From assembly GCA_026390345.1 (NCBI GenBank), contig JAPLGD010000066.1, forward strand, positions 1-36,588: a stretch of DNA of 36,588 nt. The letters run 5' to 3'. Position numbers and translations under genes: made by a program. Origin of the DNA: Candidatus Bipolaricaulota bacterium (GTDB taxonomy: Bacteria > Bipolaricaulota > Bipolaricaulia > UBA7950 > UBA9294). The notes beneath the pieces are model-generated. The model saw only the letters and a list, made by a program, of their open reading frames with translations. It did no database searches and had not been told where the DNA came from. Below, in pieces: positions 6,440-17,173 of this stretch. How positions within the stretch are numbered: the first letter of the stretch is position 1; each line of letters opens with the position of its first letter.

Positions 6440-9400
6440 GTGATTTCCGGCGACGACATCAAGCGCATCAAGCTGCAGTTGGCCCCGCCGGCAGCGATCT
6501 TGGGCTGGTCGCATGGAGAAGTGACCGAGTCTGAGACGATCAACTACCGGACGCACCGCGCCGAGCGCGGCGGCCTCTACGCGGAAGAGATCTTCGGCCC
6601 TGCGAACGACTATGAATGCGCTTGCGGCAAGTACAAGGGGAAGAAGTACGAAGGGATCACCTGCGAGAAGTGCCACGTCCTCGTCACGGATTCGTCGGTG
6701 CGGCGCGTCAACATGGGGCACATCCAGTTGGCAAGCCCTGTCGTCCACTTCTGGTTCGTGAAGGGCGTTTCGAGCCTCCTCTCCCGCCTCCTCGGTCTGA
6801 AGAAGCGCGAGCTTCAGCGCATTGCGTACTACGAGACGGAGCCCATGGAGCAGGCGCTCTACATCGTGACCTCGTCGGACTCGAAGGAGATTCGGCCGGG
6901 AGAGCTTCTCTACTCGCAGGAGCACTCCGTGCTCGCGAACGCGTTCTCGTTTGACGTCGAAGAAGCCTACTACATCGACGAGGCGCCTCGCGTGCTTGCG
7001 GAAGAGGGCGGGCGCGTCACGATCGAGGACCGCCAGCTCACGAATGGGGAGAGAGTTCGCGCGGTGATCGTCGGGTCGCAGGAGTACCCGATGGTGGGGG
7101 AGGTCGACCTCTTGGTCGAGGACGGCGATGACGTCGAGCCGGACACCGTGATCGCCGAGCGTCCCGTGGGCGAGCTGTGCTCCAAGACGGCGTACGCGAT
7201 GCTCGTCGATCGGTACGGCGCCGTGACGGGCGAGGTCCTCGATCGCGAGATTCTCGACACGCTCGCGTTCATCATCACGCGGATCAAGGATTCCTCCTTC
7301 CCGCTCTCGCTCGGAGACCGTCTGACGTACCTTGAGAAACGTGCGTACGAGAGGATCTACCCCGACGGATTCACCGCCGAGACCGGGGCGGCCGGGATCC
7401 GCGGCCTCCTCGAGGTCCTCAATCTGGACGAGCTGCATCAGGCGTTGGTGGACGAGATCCAGGGTGAGACGGCGGTCGGCACCCAGCGGCGTCTCACCAA
7501 GCGGCTCGAAGTCGTCGATCAGCTTCTTGGGTCGGGCAACAACGCGCAGGACATGATCCTCGAGGTCGTTCCCGTCCTCCCGCCGGATCTTCGCCCGATG
7601 ATCCAACTCGAAGGCGGCAAGTTCGCGACAACCGACTTGAACGACCTCTACCGCCGCATCATCAACCGGAACAACCGCCTGAAGAAGCTCATTGACATGG
7701 GGGCGCCGGAGGTCATTCTGCGGAACGAGCGGCGCATGCTGCAGGAGGCCGTCGACGCGCTCATCCACAACGAGAAGAAGGAGAGCCCGATCCGCGGGCG
7801 GGACAACCGGCCGCTCAAGTCGCTGTCGGAACGGATCCATGGGAAGCACGGCCGCCTGCGCCGCAACCTACTCGGCCGCCGGGTGGACTACTCGGGGCGA
7901 GCCGTGATCGTTGTCGATCCGAAGTTGAAGCTCCATCAGTGCGGACTCCCGAAGAAGATGGCGCTCGAGCTGTTCAAGCCCTTCATCCTGCACAATCTCG
8001 AGACGACGACGTTCTCTGACTTCGATGAGATCAAGAATCGCGCGCTCATGGGGGAGATGCCCGAGGTGTGGGACATCCTCGACAAGCTGATCAAGCAGCA
8101 CCCCGTCCTCCTCAACCGGGCGCCCACGCTGCACCGCCTGTCGATGCAGGCGTTCGAGCCGATCCTTGTCGACGGAGAAGCCATCCACATTCATCCGTTC
8201 GTCTGCCCTCCGTACAACGCGGACTTCGATGGCGATCAGATGGCCGTGCACCTACCGCTGTCTCCGGAGGCCATTGCGGAGGCGCGGGAGCTGATGGCGG
8301 CTCCACGCAACATCCTGTCGCCGTCCAGCGGTGAGCCGTTGACCCTCCCAACGCAGGACCCGATCTACGCCTACTACTTCCTCACGGTCCTCGATGAGGA
8401 GGGAAAGGGAGTCGGAAAGGCGTTCCGCGACATGGACGAGGCGCGCCGGGCGTTCGAGACGGGCTACCTCAGCCTGCACGCTCCGGTCAAGATCCGGATC
8501 GACGGCAAGGTTGTCGAGACGACGCTCGGCCGTGCGGAGCTGAATCTCGTCCTGCCAGCCGCCATTCGCGACTACACGAGGGTTGTCGATCGCCGCACCG
8601 TGAAGCGGATCATCATGCAGTGCTGCCTCGAGTACGGGTGGGAGAAGGCGGCGGAGGTGCTCGACGACCTGAAGGACCTCGGATTCCGCTTTGCCACCTA
8701 CGCTGGGCTGACCATCTCGCTGAAGGATTGCCTGATCCCCGAGGAGAAGGGCGACATCGTTCGCGAGTCGCAGGCATCCGTTCAGCGCATCCAGACGATG
8801 TTCAAGATGGGACTCGCGACGGAGGACGAGCGGCGCAACGCCGTCATCCGTATCTGGCGCCAGACGGTTGATTCGGTCGAGGACGCGACGATGGCGAACC
8901 TGAAGGCCCACAAGTTCAATCCTGTGTACGGCATGGTCACGTCCGGGGCGCGCGGAGGTCCGGATCAGGTCAAGCAGCTGTGCGGCATGCGCGGCCCGAT
9001 GGCCGGCCCTTCGGGCGAGATCATCGAGCGTCCCGTCATCTCGAACTTCCGAGAGGGGCTCGACATGATGGAGTACTTCATCTCCACCCACGGCGGGCGG
9101 AAGGGAGCGGCGGACACCGCGCTGAAGACGGCCGACTCCGGGTACCTCACGCGCCGGCTCGTCGACGCCACGTCGGACACAATCATCTGCGAGATCGACT
9201 GCGGAACATCGCAGGGCGTCGAGGTTGATCCCCTGCGGTTCAGCAAGACGGAGATCATGGAACTGATCGAAGACCGGATCTACGGTCGCGTTGCCGCCGC
9301 GCCGATCGTCGACCCGTCGAGCGGCGACGTCCTGGTCGACGCCAACCAGTGGATCACCCGGGACATCGCCGAGCACATCGGGCACCTGGAGTGTGAGCTT

Positions 9401-11413
9401 TCGTTCGCGCGCGGCGCGGACGAGGAACATCTCATCGGCACGAAGAGCGTGCTCGAGGTCAAGGAGCCCAAGACCGGGCGCGTCATCATGAAGGCGGACG
9501 AGACGGTGACCCCGCGGCTTCTCGATGCCCTGCGGGGGGCGGGAATCCGCAAGATCCGCGTTCGCCCGCGGATCGTGATTCGGTCTCCGATGACGTGCGA
9601 GACGGCCAACGGCATGTGCCAGCTGTGCTACGGCTTCGACATGAGTCAGCACAAGCCGGTCGGAATCGGCATGGCGGTCGGAGTCATCGCCGCGCAGTCA
9701 GTCGGCGAACCGGGAACCCAGCTCACGATGCGCACGTTCCACACGGGAGGCGTGGCCGGAGAGGACATCACCCAGGGTCTGCCGCGCGCCGAGGAGCTTT
9801 TCGAGGCCCGCAAGACGACGAAAGGTGGCGAGGCGGGCATCTCACCGCTCGACGGCTACGTCACGAACATCACGTCGTCAGCCGGCGGCGGAGACCAAGT
9901 CGAGATCACCGGGGAACCGCGAACGGCCGAGGTGCCGACGCTCCTCGTCCGAGCGAAGGCGGAAGACGAGGTGGACATCGACGAGCTGATCGACTCCCGC
10001 AGCCCCTGCAAGGGCGAAGTCTACGTCGTGCAGGGCAAGAAGGGACGCCGGGAGCTCCTCGTGATCGACACCGCGGGCGGAGATCGTTCGTACGAACTCC
10101 CAATCGGTACGGAGCCCAAGGTCAAGTCCGGTGAGAAGGTCGAAGTGGGCGACGCGCTGACCGAGCGGTTCAGCGTCGACCCCATCATTGCTCCCTGCCG
10201 CTGCAAGGTCGAGGCGTCCGAAACCAAGGAGCGCGCGTTCCGCCTCGTGACGGGCGACGGAGAGCCCGTCGAGTACGACATTCCGTACGGCGCTCGTCTC
10301 CTCGTCGAACCGGGAACGAAGGTGGACGAGGGGACGCAGATCACGTCGAAGTCGAAGCCGATCTTCGTGGCCGCCGAAGCGGAGGGCACCGCTCTCGTGC
10401 TTCCGGACCGGATCATCGTCTACAACCCCAAAGGGGAGGCGATCCGGTTCCCGTTGACGAGCGATGTGTCGGCGCTCAAAGGGAACGGCGAGGTGGTGCG
10501 AGCGGGCGAACTGATCGTGCGGCTCGAGATTCCGCACACGGAACGCGTTCGGGTCGAGTCACTCGAGGCGGAGGGCGGCGTCACGAAGCTTCGCCTCGAA
10601 CCGAAGAGCATCGTCCCCATCGACAAAGCCGTGACCGTCCGCATCGGAGACAAGATCGAGGAAGGCGACCTGTTGACGAAGGGCGTTGTGGCCCCGCACA
10701 CGCTGCTGGAGGCGGCGGGTGTTCAGAAGGCGCGGCAGTACCTCCTGAACGAGATCCACAAGGTGTACAAGCAGCAGGGCGTCGATATCAACGACAAGCA
10801 CCTCGAGGTCATCATTCGGCAGATCCTGAACAACGTGCGGATCGTCGACCGAGGGGACTCGCGCTTCCTTCTGGGCGATCTCGTCACGCTGGAGGAGTTC
10901 CGGGAGGAGATTCAAGCCTTGTCCGAGTGGAACCGAAACGCCGAGCAGGCGAGGTCCGAAGCTCTGGGTCACCCCCTGGCCGAAGACGCCGTGGCGGAAG
11001 GCAAGACGTTGGCCACGGCGGGAGACGCGTTCTCGACAGGGCTGATTGCCGCGGCACAACGCGCCGAACTTGACCTCGTCCGGGTCCTCCGCGACGGGGA
11101 GACCGTTGAGGTCCCCGTTGTCGACAAGCGGTTGCCGGACGGAGAGCGTGAGCTCTTGCGCATCTCGAAGGCGGCGCTGCAGACGAAGGGGTGGCTGTCG
11201 GCGGCGTCGTTCCAGAGGACGACGAAGGTGCTGGCGGAGGCCGCGCTGCGCGGGGAAACTGACGAACTCGACGGCCTGAAGCCGAGCATCATCGTCGGGA
11301 AGAGGATCCCCGCCGGAACGGGATTCCCGTCCGTACTCGCGGCCGCCGTGGCGGCCGCCGCGGCGAAGGGCAAGAAGGAGAACGCCGAACCGGCGGAGAC
11401 CGAGGAAACTTGA
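6440..11413 (+). CDS. rpoC: DNA-directed RNA polymerase subunit beta'
   Basis: Catalytic beta' subunit of RNA polymerase, 1657 residues from a GTG start. The N-terminal zinc ribbon has Cys60, Cys62, Cys75 and Cys78. The active-site motif NADFDGDQ starts at residue 593, with magnesium ligands Asp595, Asp597 and Asp599. The second zinc site is Cys921, Cys1053, Cys1060 and Cys1063. The trigger-loop region [13 protein letters not shown] begins at residue 1097, after [16 protein letters not shown]. Compared with E. coli there are roughly 150 extra residues between ~132 and ~340 (positions ~6.83-7.46 kb), the site of the sandwich-barrel hybrid motif insertions of Thermus and Thermotoga. The last ~35 residues are Ala/Glu/Lys-rich. 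Unusually, rpoB is not upstream; the neighbours are fmdB and a PP-loop gene. Transcription probably comes from the promoter at 5973-6000. Confidence 0.98.
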   Translation: MISGDDIKRIKLQLAPPAAILGWSHGEVTESETINYRTHRAERGGLYAEEIFGPANDYECACGKYKGKKYEGITCEKCHVLVTDSSVRRVNMGHIQLASPVVHFWFVKGVSSLLSRLLGLKKRELQRIAYYETEPMEQALYIVTSSDSKEIRPGELLYSQEHSVLANAFSFDVEEAYYIDEAPRVLAEEGGRVTIEDRQLTNGERVRAVIVGSQEYPMVGEVDLLVEDGDDVEPDTVIAERPVGELCSKTAYAMLVDRYGAVTGEVLDREILDTLAFIITRIKDSSFPLSLGDRLTYLEKRAYERIYPDGFTAETGAAGIRGLLEVLNLDELHQALVDEIQGETAVGTQRRLTKRLEVVDQLLGSGNNAQDMILEVVPVLPPDLRPMIQLEGGKFATTDLNDLYRRIINRNNRLKKLIDMGAPEVILRNERRMLQEAVDALIHNEKKESPIRGRDNRPLKSLSERIHGKHGRLRRNLLGRRVDYSGRAVIVVDPKLKLHQCGLPKKMALELFKPFILHNLETTTFSDFDEIKNRALMGEMPEVWDILDKLIKQHPVLLNRAPTLHRLSMQAFEPILVDGEAIHIHPFVCPPYNADFDGDQMAVHLPLSPEAIAEARELMAAPRNILSPSSGEPLTLPTQDPIYAYYFLTVLDEEGKGVGKAFRDMDEARRAFETGYLSLHAPVKIRIDGKVVETTLGRAELNLVLPAAIRDYTRVVDRRTVKRIIMQCCLEYGWEKAAEVLDDLKDLGFRFATYAGLTISLKDCLIPEEKGDIVRESQASVQRIQTMFKMGLATEDERRNAVIRIWRQTVDSVEDATMANLKAHKFNPVYGMVTSGARGGPDQVKQLCGMRGPMAGPSGEIIERPVISNFREGLDMMEYFISTHGGRKGAADTALKTADSGYLTRRLVDATSDTIICEIDCGTSQGVEVDPLRFSKTEIMELIEDRIYGRVAAAPIVDPSSGDVLVDANQWITRDIAEHIGHLECELSFARGADEEHLIGTKSVLEVKEPKTGRVIMKADETVTPRLLDALRGAGIRKIRVRPRIVIRSPMTCETANGMCQLCYGFDMSQHKPVGIGMAVGVIAAQSVGEPGTQLTMRTFHTGGVAGEDITQGLPRAEELFEARKTTKGGEAGISPLDGYVTNITSSAGGGDQVEITGEPRTAEVPTLLVRAKAEDEVDIDELIDSRSPCKGEVYVVQGKKGRRELLVIDTAGGDRSYELPIGTEPKVKSGEKVEVGDALTERFSVDPIIAPCRCKVEASETKERAFRLVTGDGEPVEYDIPYGARLLVEPGTKVDEGTQITSKSKPIFVAAEAEGTALVLPDRIIVYNPKGEAIRFPLTSDVSALKGNGEVVRAGELIVRLEIPHTERVRVESLEAEGGVTKLRLEPKSIVPIDKAVTVRIGDKIEEGDLLTKGVVAPHTLLEAAGVQKARQYLLNEIHKVYKQQGVDINDKHLEVIIRQILNNVRIVDRGDSRFLLGDLVTLEEFREEIQALSEWNRNAEQARSEALGHPLAEDAVAEGKTLATAGDAFSTGLIAAAQRAELDLVRVLRDGETVEVPVVDKRLPDGERELLRISKAALQTKGWLSAASFQRTTKVLAEAALRGETDELDGLKPSIIVGKRIPAGTGFPSVLAAAVAAAAAKGKKENAEPAETEET

Positions 11414-11438
11414 ACGGGTTCCGATGCCCACTTATAAT
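11410..11438 (+). promoter_or_regulatory. sigma70 promoter of the rpsL (str) operon
   Basis: TTGAAC (11410-11415), an exact 17-base spacer and TATAAT (11433-11438). The rpoC TGA stop (11411-11413) lies within the -35 hexamer. rpsL starts at 11466, after a TAGGGAGTGGAG ribosome binding region. It can drive the ribosomal protein cluster independently of rpoC. Confidence 0.83.
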
Positions 11439-11465
11439 CGGGCGCAATTCAGATAGGGAGTGGAG

Positions 11466-11852
11466 ATGCCGACGATCAATCAGTTGATTCGACTTGGACG
11501 CAAGCCGAAGACGAAGAAGAGCAAGGCGCCGCAGCTTGAGGCGTCTCCGCAGCGGCGTGGGGTTTGCACTCGCGTCTACACGCGAACGCCGAAGAAGCCG
11601 AACTCGGCTCTCCGGAAAGTGGCGCGCGTGCGGCTGAGCAACGGAAAAGAAGTCACCTCCTATATTGGAGGCGAAGGCCACAACCTTCAGGAACACTCGA
11701 TGGTCCTGGTGCGCGGAGGGCGCGTCAAGGACCTCCCGGGGGTCCGGTACCACATCATTCGAGGGACCCTGGATTCGGAGGGCGTCGAGGGACGACGCCA
11801 GGGCCGCTCGAAGTACGGCGCGAAGAAGCAGGGCGGCGCCAAGAAGCAGTAA
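11466..11852 (+). CDS. rpsL: 30S ribosomal protein S12
   Basis: 128-residue decoding-centre protein of the small subunit. It begins [14 protein letters not shown] and has the universally conserved loop [11 protein letters not shown] (Lys43 and Lys44, matching the streptomycin-relevant E. coli Lys42/43) and [13 protein letters not shown] with Lys88 and Asp89, the aspartate that RimO methylthiolates in many bacteria. The wild-type residues imply no classical streptomycin resistance. A GTG two codons upstream is in frame, but the ATG at 11466 gives the standard N-terminus and lies at correct distance from GGGAG. The C-terminus is Lys/Gly/Gln-rich. It is first gene of the str operon, 9 bases before rpsG. 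Confidence 0.97.
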   Translation: MPTINQLIRLGRKPKTKKSKAPQLEASPQRRGVCTRVYTRTPKKPNSALRKVARVRLSNGKEVTSYIGGEGHNLQEHSMVLVRGGRVKDLPGVRYHIIRGTLDSEGVEGRRQGRSKYGAKKQGGAKKQ

Positions 11853-11861
11853 GGAGACACG

Positions 11862-12320
11862 ATGAAGCTCCCCGGACGCGACGTGAAGCCCGACATTCGG
11901 TACAACAGCAAGCTCCTCGCCAAGCTGATCAACTACAGCATGCTGAGCGGGAAGAAGGCGACCGCCGAGCGGATCGTCTACGACGCGCTCGAGCTTGTCG
12001 AGAAGCGAAGCAACACCCCGGCGCTTGACGTCTTCAACGAGGCGCTCGCCAACTGCTCGCCGCGCCTCGAGGTTCGCACCCGCCGCGTCGGCGGTGCGAA
12101 CTACCAGGTTCCGTACGAGGTTCCGGCCGACCGGCAGATCGCCCTGGCGTTGCGCTGGCTCGTGTCCTTCTCGCGAGCGAGAGGGGAGCACACGATGGCC
12201 GAGCGGCTCGCAGGCGAGATCCTCGATGCTTCCCGCAAAGAAGGGAAGGCGTACAACAAGAGGCTCGACGCGCATCGGATGGCCGAGGCGAACAAGGCGT
12301 TCGCGCACTACCGATGGTAG
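11862..12320 (+). CDS. rpsG: 30S ribosomal protein S7
   Basis: 152-residue primary 16S rRNA-binding protein that nucleates assembly of the 30S head and contacts E-site tRNA. Conserved features are [20 protein letters not shown] near the N-terminus, [19 protein letters not shown] in the middle (the beta-hairpin region), [22 protein letters not shown], and NKAFAHYRW at the end. The length is close to the usual 155-156. An AAGGAG site lies just before the ATG. A 53-base gap separates it from fusA. Confidence 0.97.
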   Translation: MKLPGRDVKPDIRYNSKLLAKLINYSMLSGKKATAERIVYDALELVEKRSNTPALDVFNEALANCSPRLEVRTRRVGGANYQVPYEVPADRQIALALRWLVSFSRARGEHTMAERLAGEILDASRKEGKAYNKRLDAHRMAEANKAFAHYRW

Positions 12321-12373
12321 AGCCGCCGCTTCGCGCTCCGCTCGTCTCCGCGTCCCGCTGAGAGGGGACGTCG

Positions 12374-14449
12374 ATGGGTAGTCCGGATTCCCATGATCTC
12401 GATCGAGTGCGCAACATCGGCATCATGGCGCACATCGACGCGGGGAAGACGACGACGACGGAGCGCATCCTTTTCTACACCGGCCAAATCCACAAGATGG
12501 GCGAAGTCCACGAGGGTGACACCGAGATGGACTGGATGGCCCAGGAGCGGGAGCGCGGCATCACGATCACATCGGCCGCGACGACCTGCCCGTGGATGGA
12601 CCACCGGATCAACATCATCGACACTCCGGGGCACGTCGACTTCACGGCCGAGGTTGAGCGCTCGCTTCGCGTTCTTGACGGCGGCGTCGTGGTGTTCTCC
12701 GGGGTCGAGATGGTGGAGTCGCAGTCCGAGACCGTCTGGCGGCAGGCCGACCGGTACGGGATCCCCCGGATCGCGTTCGTGAACAAGCTCGACCGCCCCG
12801 AGTCGAGCTACACGGGGGCCCTCGACATGATCGAAGCGCGTCTCGGCGTTCGCGTCGTTCCGCTCTCGCTTCCCTATCGCGACGTCGACCGCAGGATCGT
12901 CGGAATCATCGACCTCTTGGAGCGGGAGCTCGTCGTATGGGACGCCGAATCCCAGGGAGCCAAGATGGAGCGGCGTCCCGTTCCCGATACGATGCGCGAC
13001 TCCGTTGAGATGTACCGGGAGATGGCGCTCGAGCGGGTGGCCGACGTCGACGACGTGGCGATGGAGGCATTCCTCGATCGGGGCGACATGGATGCCGAGC
13101 TCTTCCATCGAACCCTGAGGAAGGGGTGCATCGAGAAGGGCCTGATCCCCGTTGTCGGCGGGTCGGCGTTCGGGAAGATCGGCGTGCAGCCGTTGCTCGA
13201 CGCGATCGTGCGGTATCTTCCGTCGCCGCTCGACGTTCCTCCGGTCCGCGACGTCGAGAGCGGCGAGGAACGTCCGGCGGACCCGGACGCGCCGTTCTCC
13301 GCCCTTGCGTTCAAGATCGTCACTGACCCGTACGCCGGGCGGCTCGTCTTCGTCCGCGTCTACTCGGGCACCGTCGAGTCCGGCGGACACGCGTACAACG
13401 CATCGACCGGCAAGGGCCTTCGCGTGACGAAGATCTTCCGCATGCACGCCAATCGGCGCACCCAGCTCGAGCGGATGGTCGCGGGCGACATCGTGGCGAT
13501 CGTCGGGTCTCAGGACGTATCGACGGGTGAGACGCTGTGCGACAAGCAGGCGCCAATCCTGCTTGAAAAGATCCAGTTCCCGGAGCCGGTTGTGTTTGCC
13601 GCCGTGGAGCCGAGGACGGAGGCAGAGCTTCCGAACCTGCTCGAGAACCTGGGCAAGCTCGCGCAGGAGGACCCGACGTTTCACGTGCGCGTCGACGAGA
13701 CGACCGACCAGGTCGTCATCGGGGGAATGGGAGAGCTGCACCTGGACGTGCTCGTGCGGCGGCTTCGCGAGGAACTGGGCGTTCACGTGAATGTCGGAAC
13801 GCCGCAAGTCGCATACCGTGAGACCCTGCGCAAGCCGGTCGTGGCCGAGGAGCGGTTCGCCAAGCAGGCAGCAGGACGTGGGCAGTTCGCTCACGTCATC
13901 CTCCGATTGGAGCCTCTAGAGAGGGGAAGCGGGATTCGGTACACGTTTGCCGCGCGGTCGGACGAGATTCCGAAGGCCTACGAAACGGCGATCGAAAGCG
14001 CGGTTCGCGGAACGTTGACAAACGGACCGCTAGCGGGTTATCCTTTGGCCGACATCGGAGCCACCGTAACAGGTGGGTCTTATCATCCGGTAGACTCGTC
14101 CGAGCTTGCGTTTCGCGCTGCGACGGCTTATGCGTTGCGCACGGCGTACAGCTTGGGTGTGTTTGACCTGCTCGAGCCGATCCTCGAGGGAGAGGTCATC
14201 ACGCCCGGCGGGTACCTGGGTGAAGTGATGGAGGACCTGGCGCGCAGGCGGGGCGAGATTCAGGAGCTCCGCTCGCGGGAGATGATCCAGATTGTGAGGG
14301 TCTCGATCCCGCTGGCGGAAACCTTCGGATACGCGACTCGGCTGCGTTCTCTGACCCAGGGGCGGGCAACGTATTCGCTGAAGGTGGCTCGCTACGCCGT
14401 GGTCCCGGATGGGTCGAGGGAGAAAATCATCAAGAGCAGAGGGTATTGA
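12374..14449 (+). CDS. fusA: Elongation factor G
   Basis: 691-residue translational GTPase that drives tRNA-mRNA translocation and, with RRF, ribosome recycling. The GTPase motifs are intact: P-loop [12 protein letters not shown] (residues 19-30), switch region [21 protein letters not shown] and VNKLDRPE. Domain II ([20 protein letters not shown]), domain III ([20 protein letters not shown]), domain IV ([15 protein letters not shown], then [20 protein letters not shown]) and domain V ([18 protein letters not shown]) follow in canonical order. Length is normal. The gene is followed one base later by rpsJ; in most bacteria tuf would stand here. The rpsJ ribosome binding site (GAGCAGAGGG) lies within the last fusA codons. 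Confidence 0.97.
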   Translation: MGSPDSHDLDRVRNIGIMAHIDAGKTTTTERILFYTGQIHKMGEVHEGDTEMDWMAQERERGITITSAATTCPWMDHRINIIDTPGHVDFTAEVERSLRVLDGGVVVFSGVEMVESQSETVWRQADRYGIPRIAFVNKLDRPESSYTGALDMIEARLGVRVVPLSLPYRDVDRRIVGIIDLLERELVVWDAESQGAKMERRPVPDTMRDSVEMYREMALERVADVDDVAMEAFLDRGDMDAELFHRTLRKGCIEKGLIPVVGGSAFGKIGVQPLLDAIVRYLPSPLDVPPVRDVESGEERPADPDAPFSALAFKIVTDPYAGRLVFVRVYSGTVESGGHAYNASTGKGLRVTKIFRMHANRRTQLERMVAGDIVAIVGSQDVSTGETLCDKQAPILLEKIQFPEPVVFAAVEPRTEAELPNLLENLGKLAQEDPTFHVRVDETTDQVVIGGMGELHLDVLVRRLREELGVHVNVGTPQVAYRETLRKPVVAEERFAKQAAGRGQFAHVILRLEPLERGSGIRYTFAARSDEIPKAYETAIESAVRGTLTNGPLAGYPLADIGATVTGGSYHPVDSSELAFRAATAYALRTAYSLGVFDLLEPILEGEVITPGGYLGEVMEDLARRRGEIQELRSREMIQIVRVSIPLAETFGYATRLRSLTQGRATYSLKVARYAVVPDGSREKIIKSRGY

Positions 14450-14450
14450 C

Positions 14451-14759
14451 ATGGCGAGAGAGAAGATCCGGATCAAGCTGCGAGGATACGATCACGAGCT
14501 CGTCGACAGCTCGGTTCGGAAGATCGTCGAGTCGGCGAAGGAGACGCGGGCCAAGATTGCGGGCCCGATCCCGCTTCCTACGGAGCGCCGCGTCTACACG
14601 GTGCTGCGTTCCCCGCACATCGACAAGCGTTCGATGGAGCACTTCGAGCGACGGATCCACACGCGGCTCCTCGACATCAAGGAGCCGACCTCCGAGACGA
14701 TCAACGCTCTGATGGACATCGAGCTCCCTACGGGAATCGACATCGAGATCAAGCTCTAA
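14451..14759 (+). CDS. rpsJ: 30S ribosomal protein S10
   Basis: 102-residue protein of the 30S head, which in E. coli also acts in transcription antitermination as NusE with NusB and NusG. The start [19 protein letters not shown] and the motif [20 protein letters not shown] are diagnostic, as is the [13 protein letters not shown]-terminus. The ATG at 14451 is chosen over an in-frame start 14 codons upstream inside fusA because it yields the conserved N-terminus. It directly follows the fusA stop, so the str and S10 blocks are fused without an intervening tuf or promoter. Confidence 0.97.
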   Translation: MAREKIRIKLRGYDHELVDSSVRKIVESAKETRAKIAGPIPLPTERRVYTVLRSPHIDKRSMEHFERRIHTRLLDIKEPTSETINALMDIELPTGIDIEIKL

Positions 14760-14778
14760 AGACGGAGGTTGGCGACGC

Positions 14779-15402
14779 ATGGCTCGGGGACTCCTCGCAA
14801 AGAAGATCGGCATGACACAGCTGTTCGTCGATGACCGCGCCGTGGGCGCGACGGTCATCCAGGCGACGCCGTGCACGGTCGTCCAGGTCAAGACGAAAGA
14901 GAAGGACGGCTACGACGCGCTGCAGCTGGGCTATGACGAGGTGAAGGAAAGCAAGGTCTCTCGCCCGATCGCGGGGCACTTCAAGAAGGCGGGCGTGGCT
15001 CCGCACCGCCACCTGTTCGAGGTTCGCACCGAGCGGATCGGGGAGCACAAGGTGGGCGACCGGATCGGCGTCGAGTTCTTCGCCGAGGGCGACAAGGTGG
15101 ACGTCTCGGGAACGTCGCGGGGGCTGGGGTTCCAAGGAGTCATGAAGCGCTGGGACTTCAGCGGGGGGCCGAAGTCCCATGGATCGAAATTCCACCGGCG
15201 GGGCGGCTCGATCGGCTGCCACGTCCAGCCGGGGTGGGTCGTCAAGGGGAGAAAGATGCCCGGGCACACGGGGAGTGAACGGGTCACGGTCAGAGGCCTG
15301 AAGGTGCTGAAAGTCGATGCCGAGCGGAACTTGTTGATTGTCCGCGGATCGACGCCCGGCGCCCGAGGAAGCCTGCTTGAGCTAGGAAAACGCCATGGTT
15401 GA
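14779..15402 (+). CDS. rplC: 50S ribosomal protein L3
   Basis: 207-residue early-assembly protein of the large subunit that reaches the peptidyl transferase centre. Conserved features are GLLAKKIGMTQLF at the N-terminus, SRGLGFQGVMKRWDFSGGPK with the following SHGSKFHRRGGSIG loop that contacts 23S rRNA, and KGRKMPGHTGSERVTVRGLK. The length is typical (~205-210). A GACGGAGG site precedes the ATG. The 3' end overlaps rplD by 8 bases, suggesting translational coupling. Confidence 0.97.
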   Translation: MARGLLAKKIGMTQLFVDDRAVGATVIQATPCTVVQVKTKEKDGYDALQLGYDEVKESKVSRPIAGHFKKAGVAPHRHLFEVRTERIGEHKVGDRIGVEFFAEGDKVDVSGTSRGLGFQGVMKRWDFSGGPKSHGSKFHRRGGSIGCHVQPGWVVKGRKMPGHTGSERVTVRGLKVLKVDAERNLLIVRGSTPGARGSLLELGKRHG

Positions 15403-16033
15403 AGCGAAGGTCTACTCGTTGCAGGAAGGGGCCGAGCCGCGGGCGGCGGCCCTCGATGAGCGGTTTTTCGGGGCCGAGGTCAACGAAGACCTCCTGTACC
15501 GCATCGTGCGCACCCAGCTGGCGGGGCGCCGCCAGGGGACGGCCTCGACGAAAACGCGCGGCGAAGTTCGGGGAGGCGGCAAGAAGCCGTGGCGGCAGAA
15601 GGGCACGGGCCGCGCGCGGCACGGATCCCGCCGGTCTCCGCTGTGGGTCGGCGGCGGCACGACCTTCGGCCCGAAGCCTCGATCCTACGAGATGAAGCTC
15701 ACGAAGAAGATGCGGTTCGGCGCGCTCGTTTCCGCCCTTTCGGACCGGGCCGGCGAGGGCCGCGTCGTCCTCGTCGATCGGCTGGCGTTCGAGGAGCCGA
15801 AGACGAAGGCGGCGATTGCCCTGCTTGAGCGCCTCGGCGTCGGCGGCAACGCGCTCGTCGTCGTCAGCGGTCCCGAGTACGTGCGGGCGGTGCGCAAGTC
15901 ATTCACGAACCTGCCGTACGTGAAGTGCATCTGCGAGGCCGGGCTCAACGTCTACGACATCCTGCGACACGATCACCTCGTGCTCACGGCCGGCGCGGTC
16001 GAGGAACTGCAGGGGAGGCTCTCGCATGCCTAA
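15395..16033 (+). CDS. rplD: 50S ribosomal protein L4
   Basis: 212-residue protein lining the nascent-peptide exit tunnel. In E. coli free L4 represses the S10 operon; no equivalent leader is visible here, because rpsJ follows fusA with no gap. The long conserved tunnel loop is present: KTRGEVRGGGKKPWRQKGTG, then RARHGSRRSPLWVGGGTTFG. The globular part includes LVVVSGPEYVRAVRKSFTNL and the terminal YDILRHDHLVLTAGAVEEL. It overlaps rplC and rplW by 8 bases each. Confidence 0.97.
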   Translation: MVEAKVYSLQEGAEPRAAALDERFFGAEVNEDLLYRIVRTQLAGRRQGTASTKTRGEVRGGGKKPWRQKGTGRARHGSRRSPLWVGGGTTFGPKPRSYEMKLTKKMRFGALVSALSDRAGEGRVVLVDRLAFEEPKTKAAIALLERLGVGGNALVVVSGPEYVRAVRKSFTNLPYVKCICEAGLNVYDILRHDHLVLTAGAVEELQGRLSHA

Positions 16034-16325
16034 GATCGCCCATTCGGAAGATGTGATTCTCGCCCCCGTCCTGACCGAGGAGACGTGGCGACAGATGGAG
16101 GGCCGGAAGTACGTGTTCCGCGTCGCTCTCGGCGCAAACAAGATCGAGATCCGCAAGGCGATCGAGGAGCTGTTCAAGGTCAAGGTCGAGAAGGTCTGGA
16201 CGGCGAACATCAAAGGGAAGCCTCGACGCGAGCGGATGAACCAGCTGCACGGAGAGACGTCGCGATGGCGGAAGGCGGTTGTGCGACTGGCCCCCGGAGA
16301 TCGCATCGAGATGATGAAAGGATAG
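16026..16325 (+). CDS. rplW: 50S ribosomal protein L23
   Basis: 99-residue protein at the exit of the ribosomal tunnel, the docking point for trigger factor and SRP. Family features are SEDVILAPVLTEETW at the N-terminus, YVFRVALGANKIEIRKAIEE, and the rRNA-binding loop KVEKVWTANIKGKPRRE. The length is normal (~95-100). It starts inside rplD (8-base overlap) and ends three bases before rplB. Confidence 0.95.
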   Translation: MPKIAHSEDVILAPVLTEETWRQMEGRKYVFRVALGANKIEIRKAIEELFKVKVEKVWTANIKGKPRRERMNQLHGETSRWRKAVVRLAPGDRIEMMKG

Positions 16326-16328
16326 TCG

Positions 16329-17165
16329 ATGGCGCTGCAACGATACAAACCTACATCAGCGGGACGACGCCACGCGGAGCTTCCTGATTTCCAGGAGCTC
16401 ACGGCGGTCGCCCCCGAGAAGAGCCTTCTGCGCCCGAAGCACAAGAACGGCGGCCGGAACAGCCAAGGGCACATCACGGCTCGCTGGCGCGGCGGCGGGC
16501 ACAAGAGGCAGTACCGGGTCATCGACTTCTCGCGCGACAAGGACGGGATCCCGGCGCGCGTCGTTTCCCGTGAGTACGACCCGAACCGCTCGGCGTGGAT
16601 CACGCTCGTGGCCTACGTCGACGGGGAGAAGCGGTACATGCTCGCTCCGGTCGAGCTCGAGGTCGGAGCGACTGTGGAGGCGGGCGAGAACGCCGAGGTT
16701 CGAGTCGGAAATGCTCTGCCCCTGTCGCGGATTCCGCTTGGCTCGATCATTCACAACGTGGAGTTCTACCCGCGGAGCGGCGGCGCGATCGCGCGTTCGG
16801 CGGGGACGTCGGCGAAGCTGATCGGCAAGGAAGGTGACCGGATGCACGTCCGGCTGCCTTCGGGAGAGGTCCGGATCTTCCGGGCGGATTGCCGCGCAAC
16901 GATCGGCGAGGTCTCGAACCCCGACCACAAGAACGTGAAGCACGGCAAGGCGGGGCGAGTGCGGCACCTGGGCTGGAAGCCGGAGGTGCGCGGCACGGCC
17001 ATGAACCCGGTGGACCATCCGCACGGCGGCGGCGAAGGGCGCGGACACGTCGGCGGGCCTAAAGTTTCGCCGACAGGGAAGCCAGCCAAGGGTGGGCGCA
17101 CGCGGAAGCGAAAGAAGCAGAGTAACGCCCTGATCGTGCGCCGGTCCGGGAAGGGCAGCCGCTAG
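16329..17165 (+). CDS. rplB: 50S ribosomal protein L2
   Basis: 278-residue primary rRNA-binding protein needed for subunit association and peptidyl transferase function. The N-terminal [17 protein letters not shown], the OB-like core ([20 protein letters not shown]) and the conserved catalytic-region motif [14 protein letters not shown] are all present; the histidine of VDHPHGGG is the residue implicated in peptidyl transferase activity. The C-terminus is basic ([14 protein letters not shown]). Length matches the family (~275). It begins four bases after the rplW stop codon. Confidence 0.98.
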   Translation: MALQRYKPTSAGRRHAELPDFQELTAVAPEKSLLRPKHKNGGRNSQGHITARWRGGGHKRQYRVIDFSRDKDGIPARVVSREYDPNRSAWITLVAYVDGEKRYMLAPVELEVGATVEAGENAEVRVGNALPLSRIPLGSIIHNVEFYPRSGGAIARSAGTSAKLIGKEGDRMHVRLPSGEVRIFRADCRATIGEVSNPDHKNVKHGKAGRVRHLGWKPEVRGTAMNPVDHPHGGGEGRGHVGGPKVSPTGKPAKGGRTRKRKKQSNALIVRRSGKGSR

Positions 17166-17173
17166 GAGGCCTC

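Noticed and set aside
13990-14110. Possible horizontal patch within fusA because of lower-GC, T-rich codons
   Set aside because: The protein sequence stays canonical for EF-G domain IV and the stretch is short; local codon fluctuation is a sufficient explanation.
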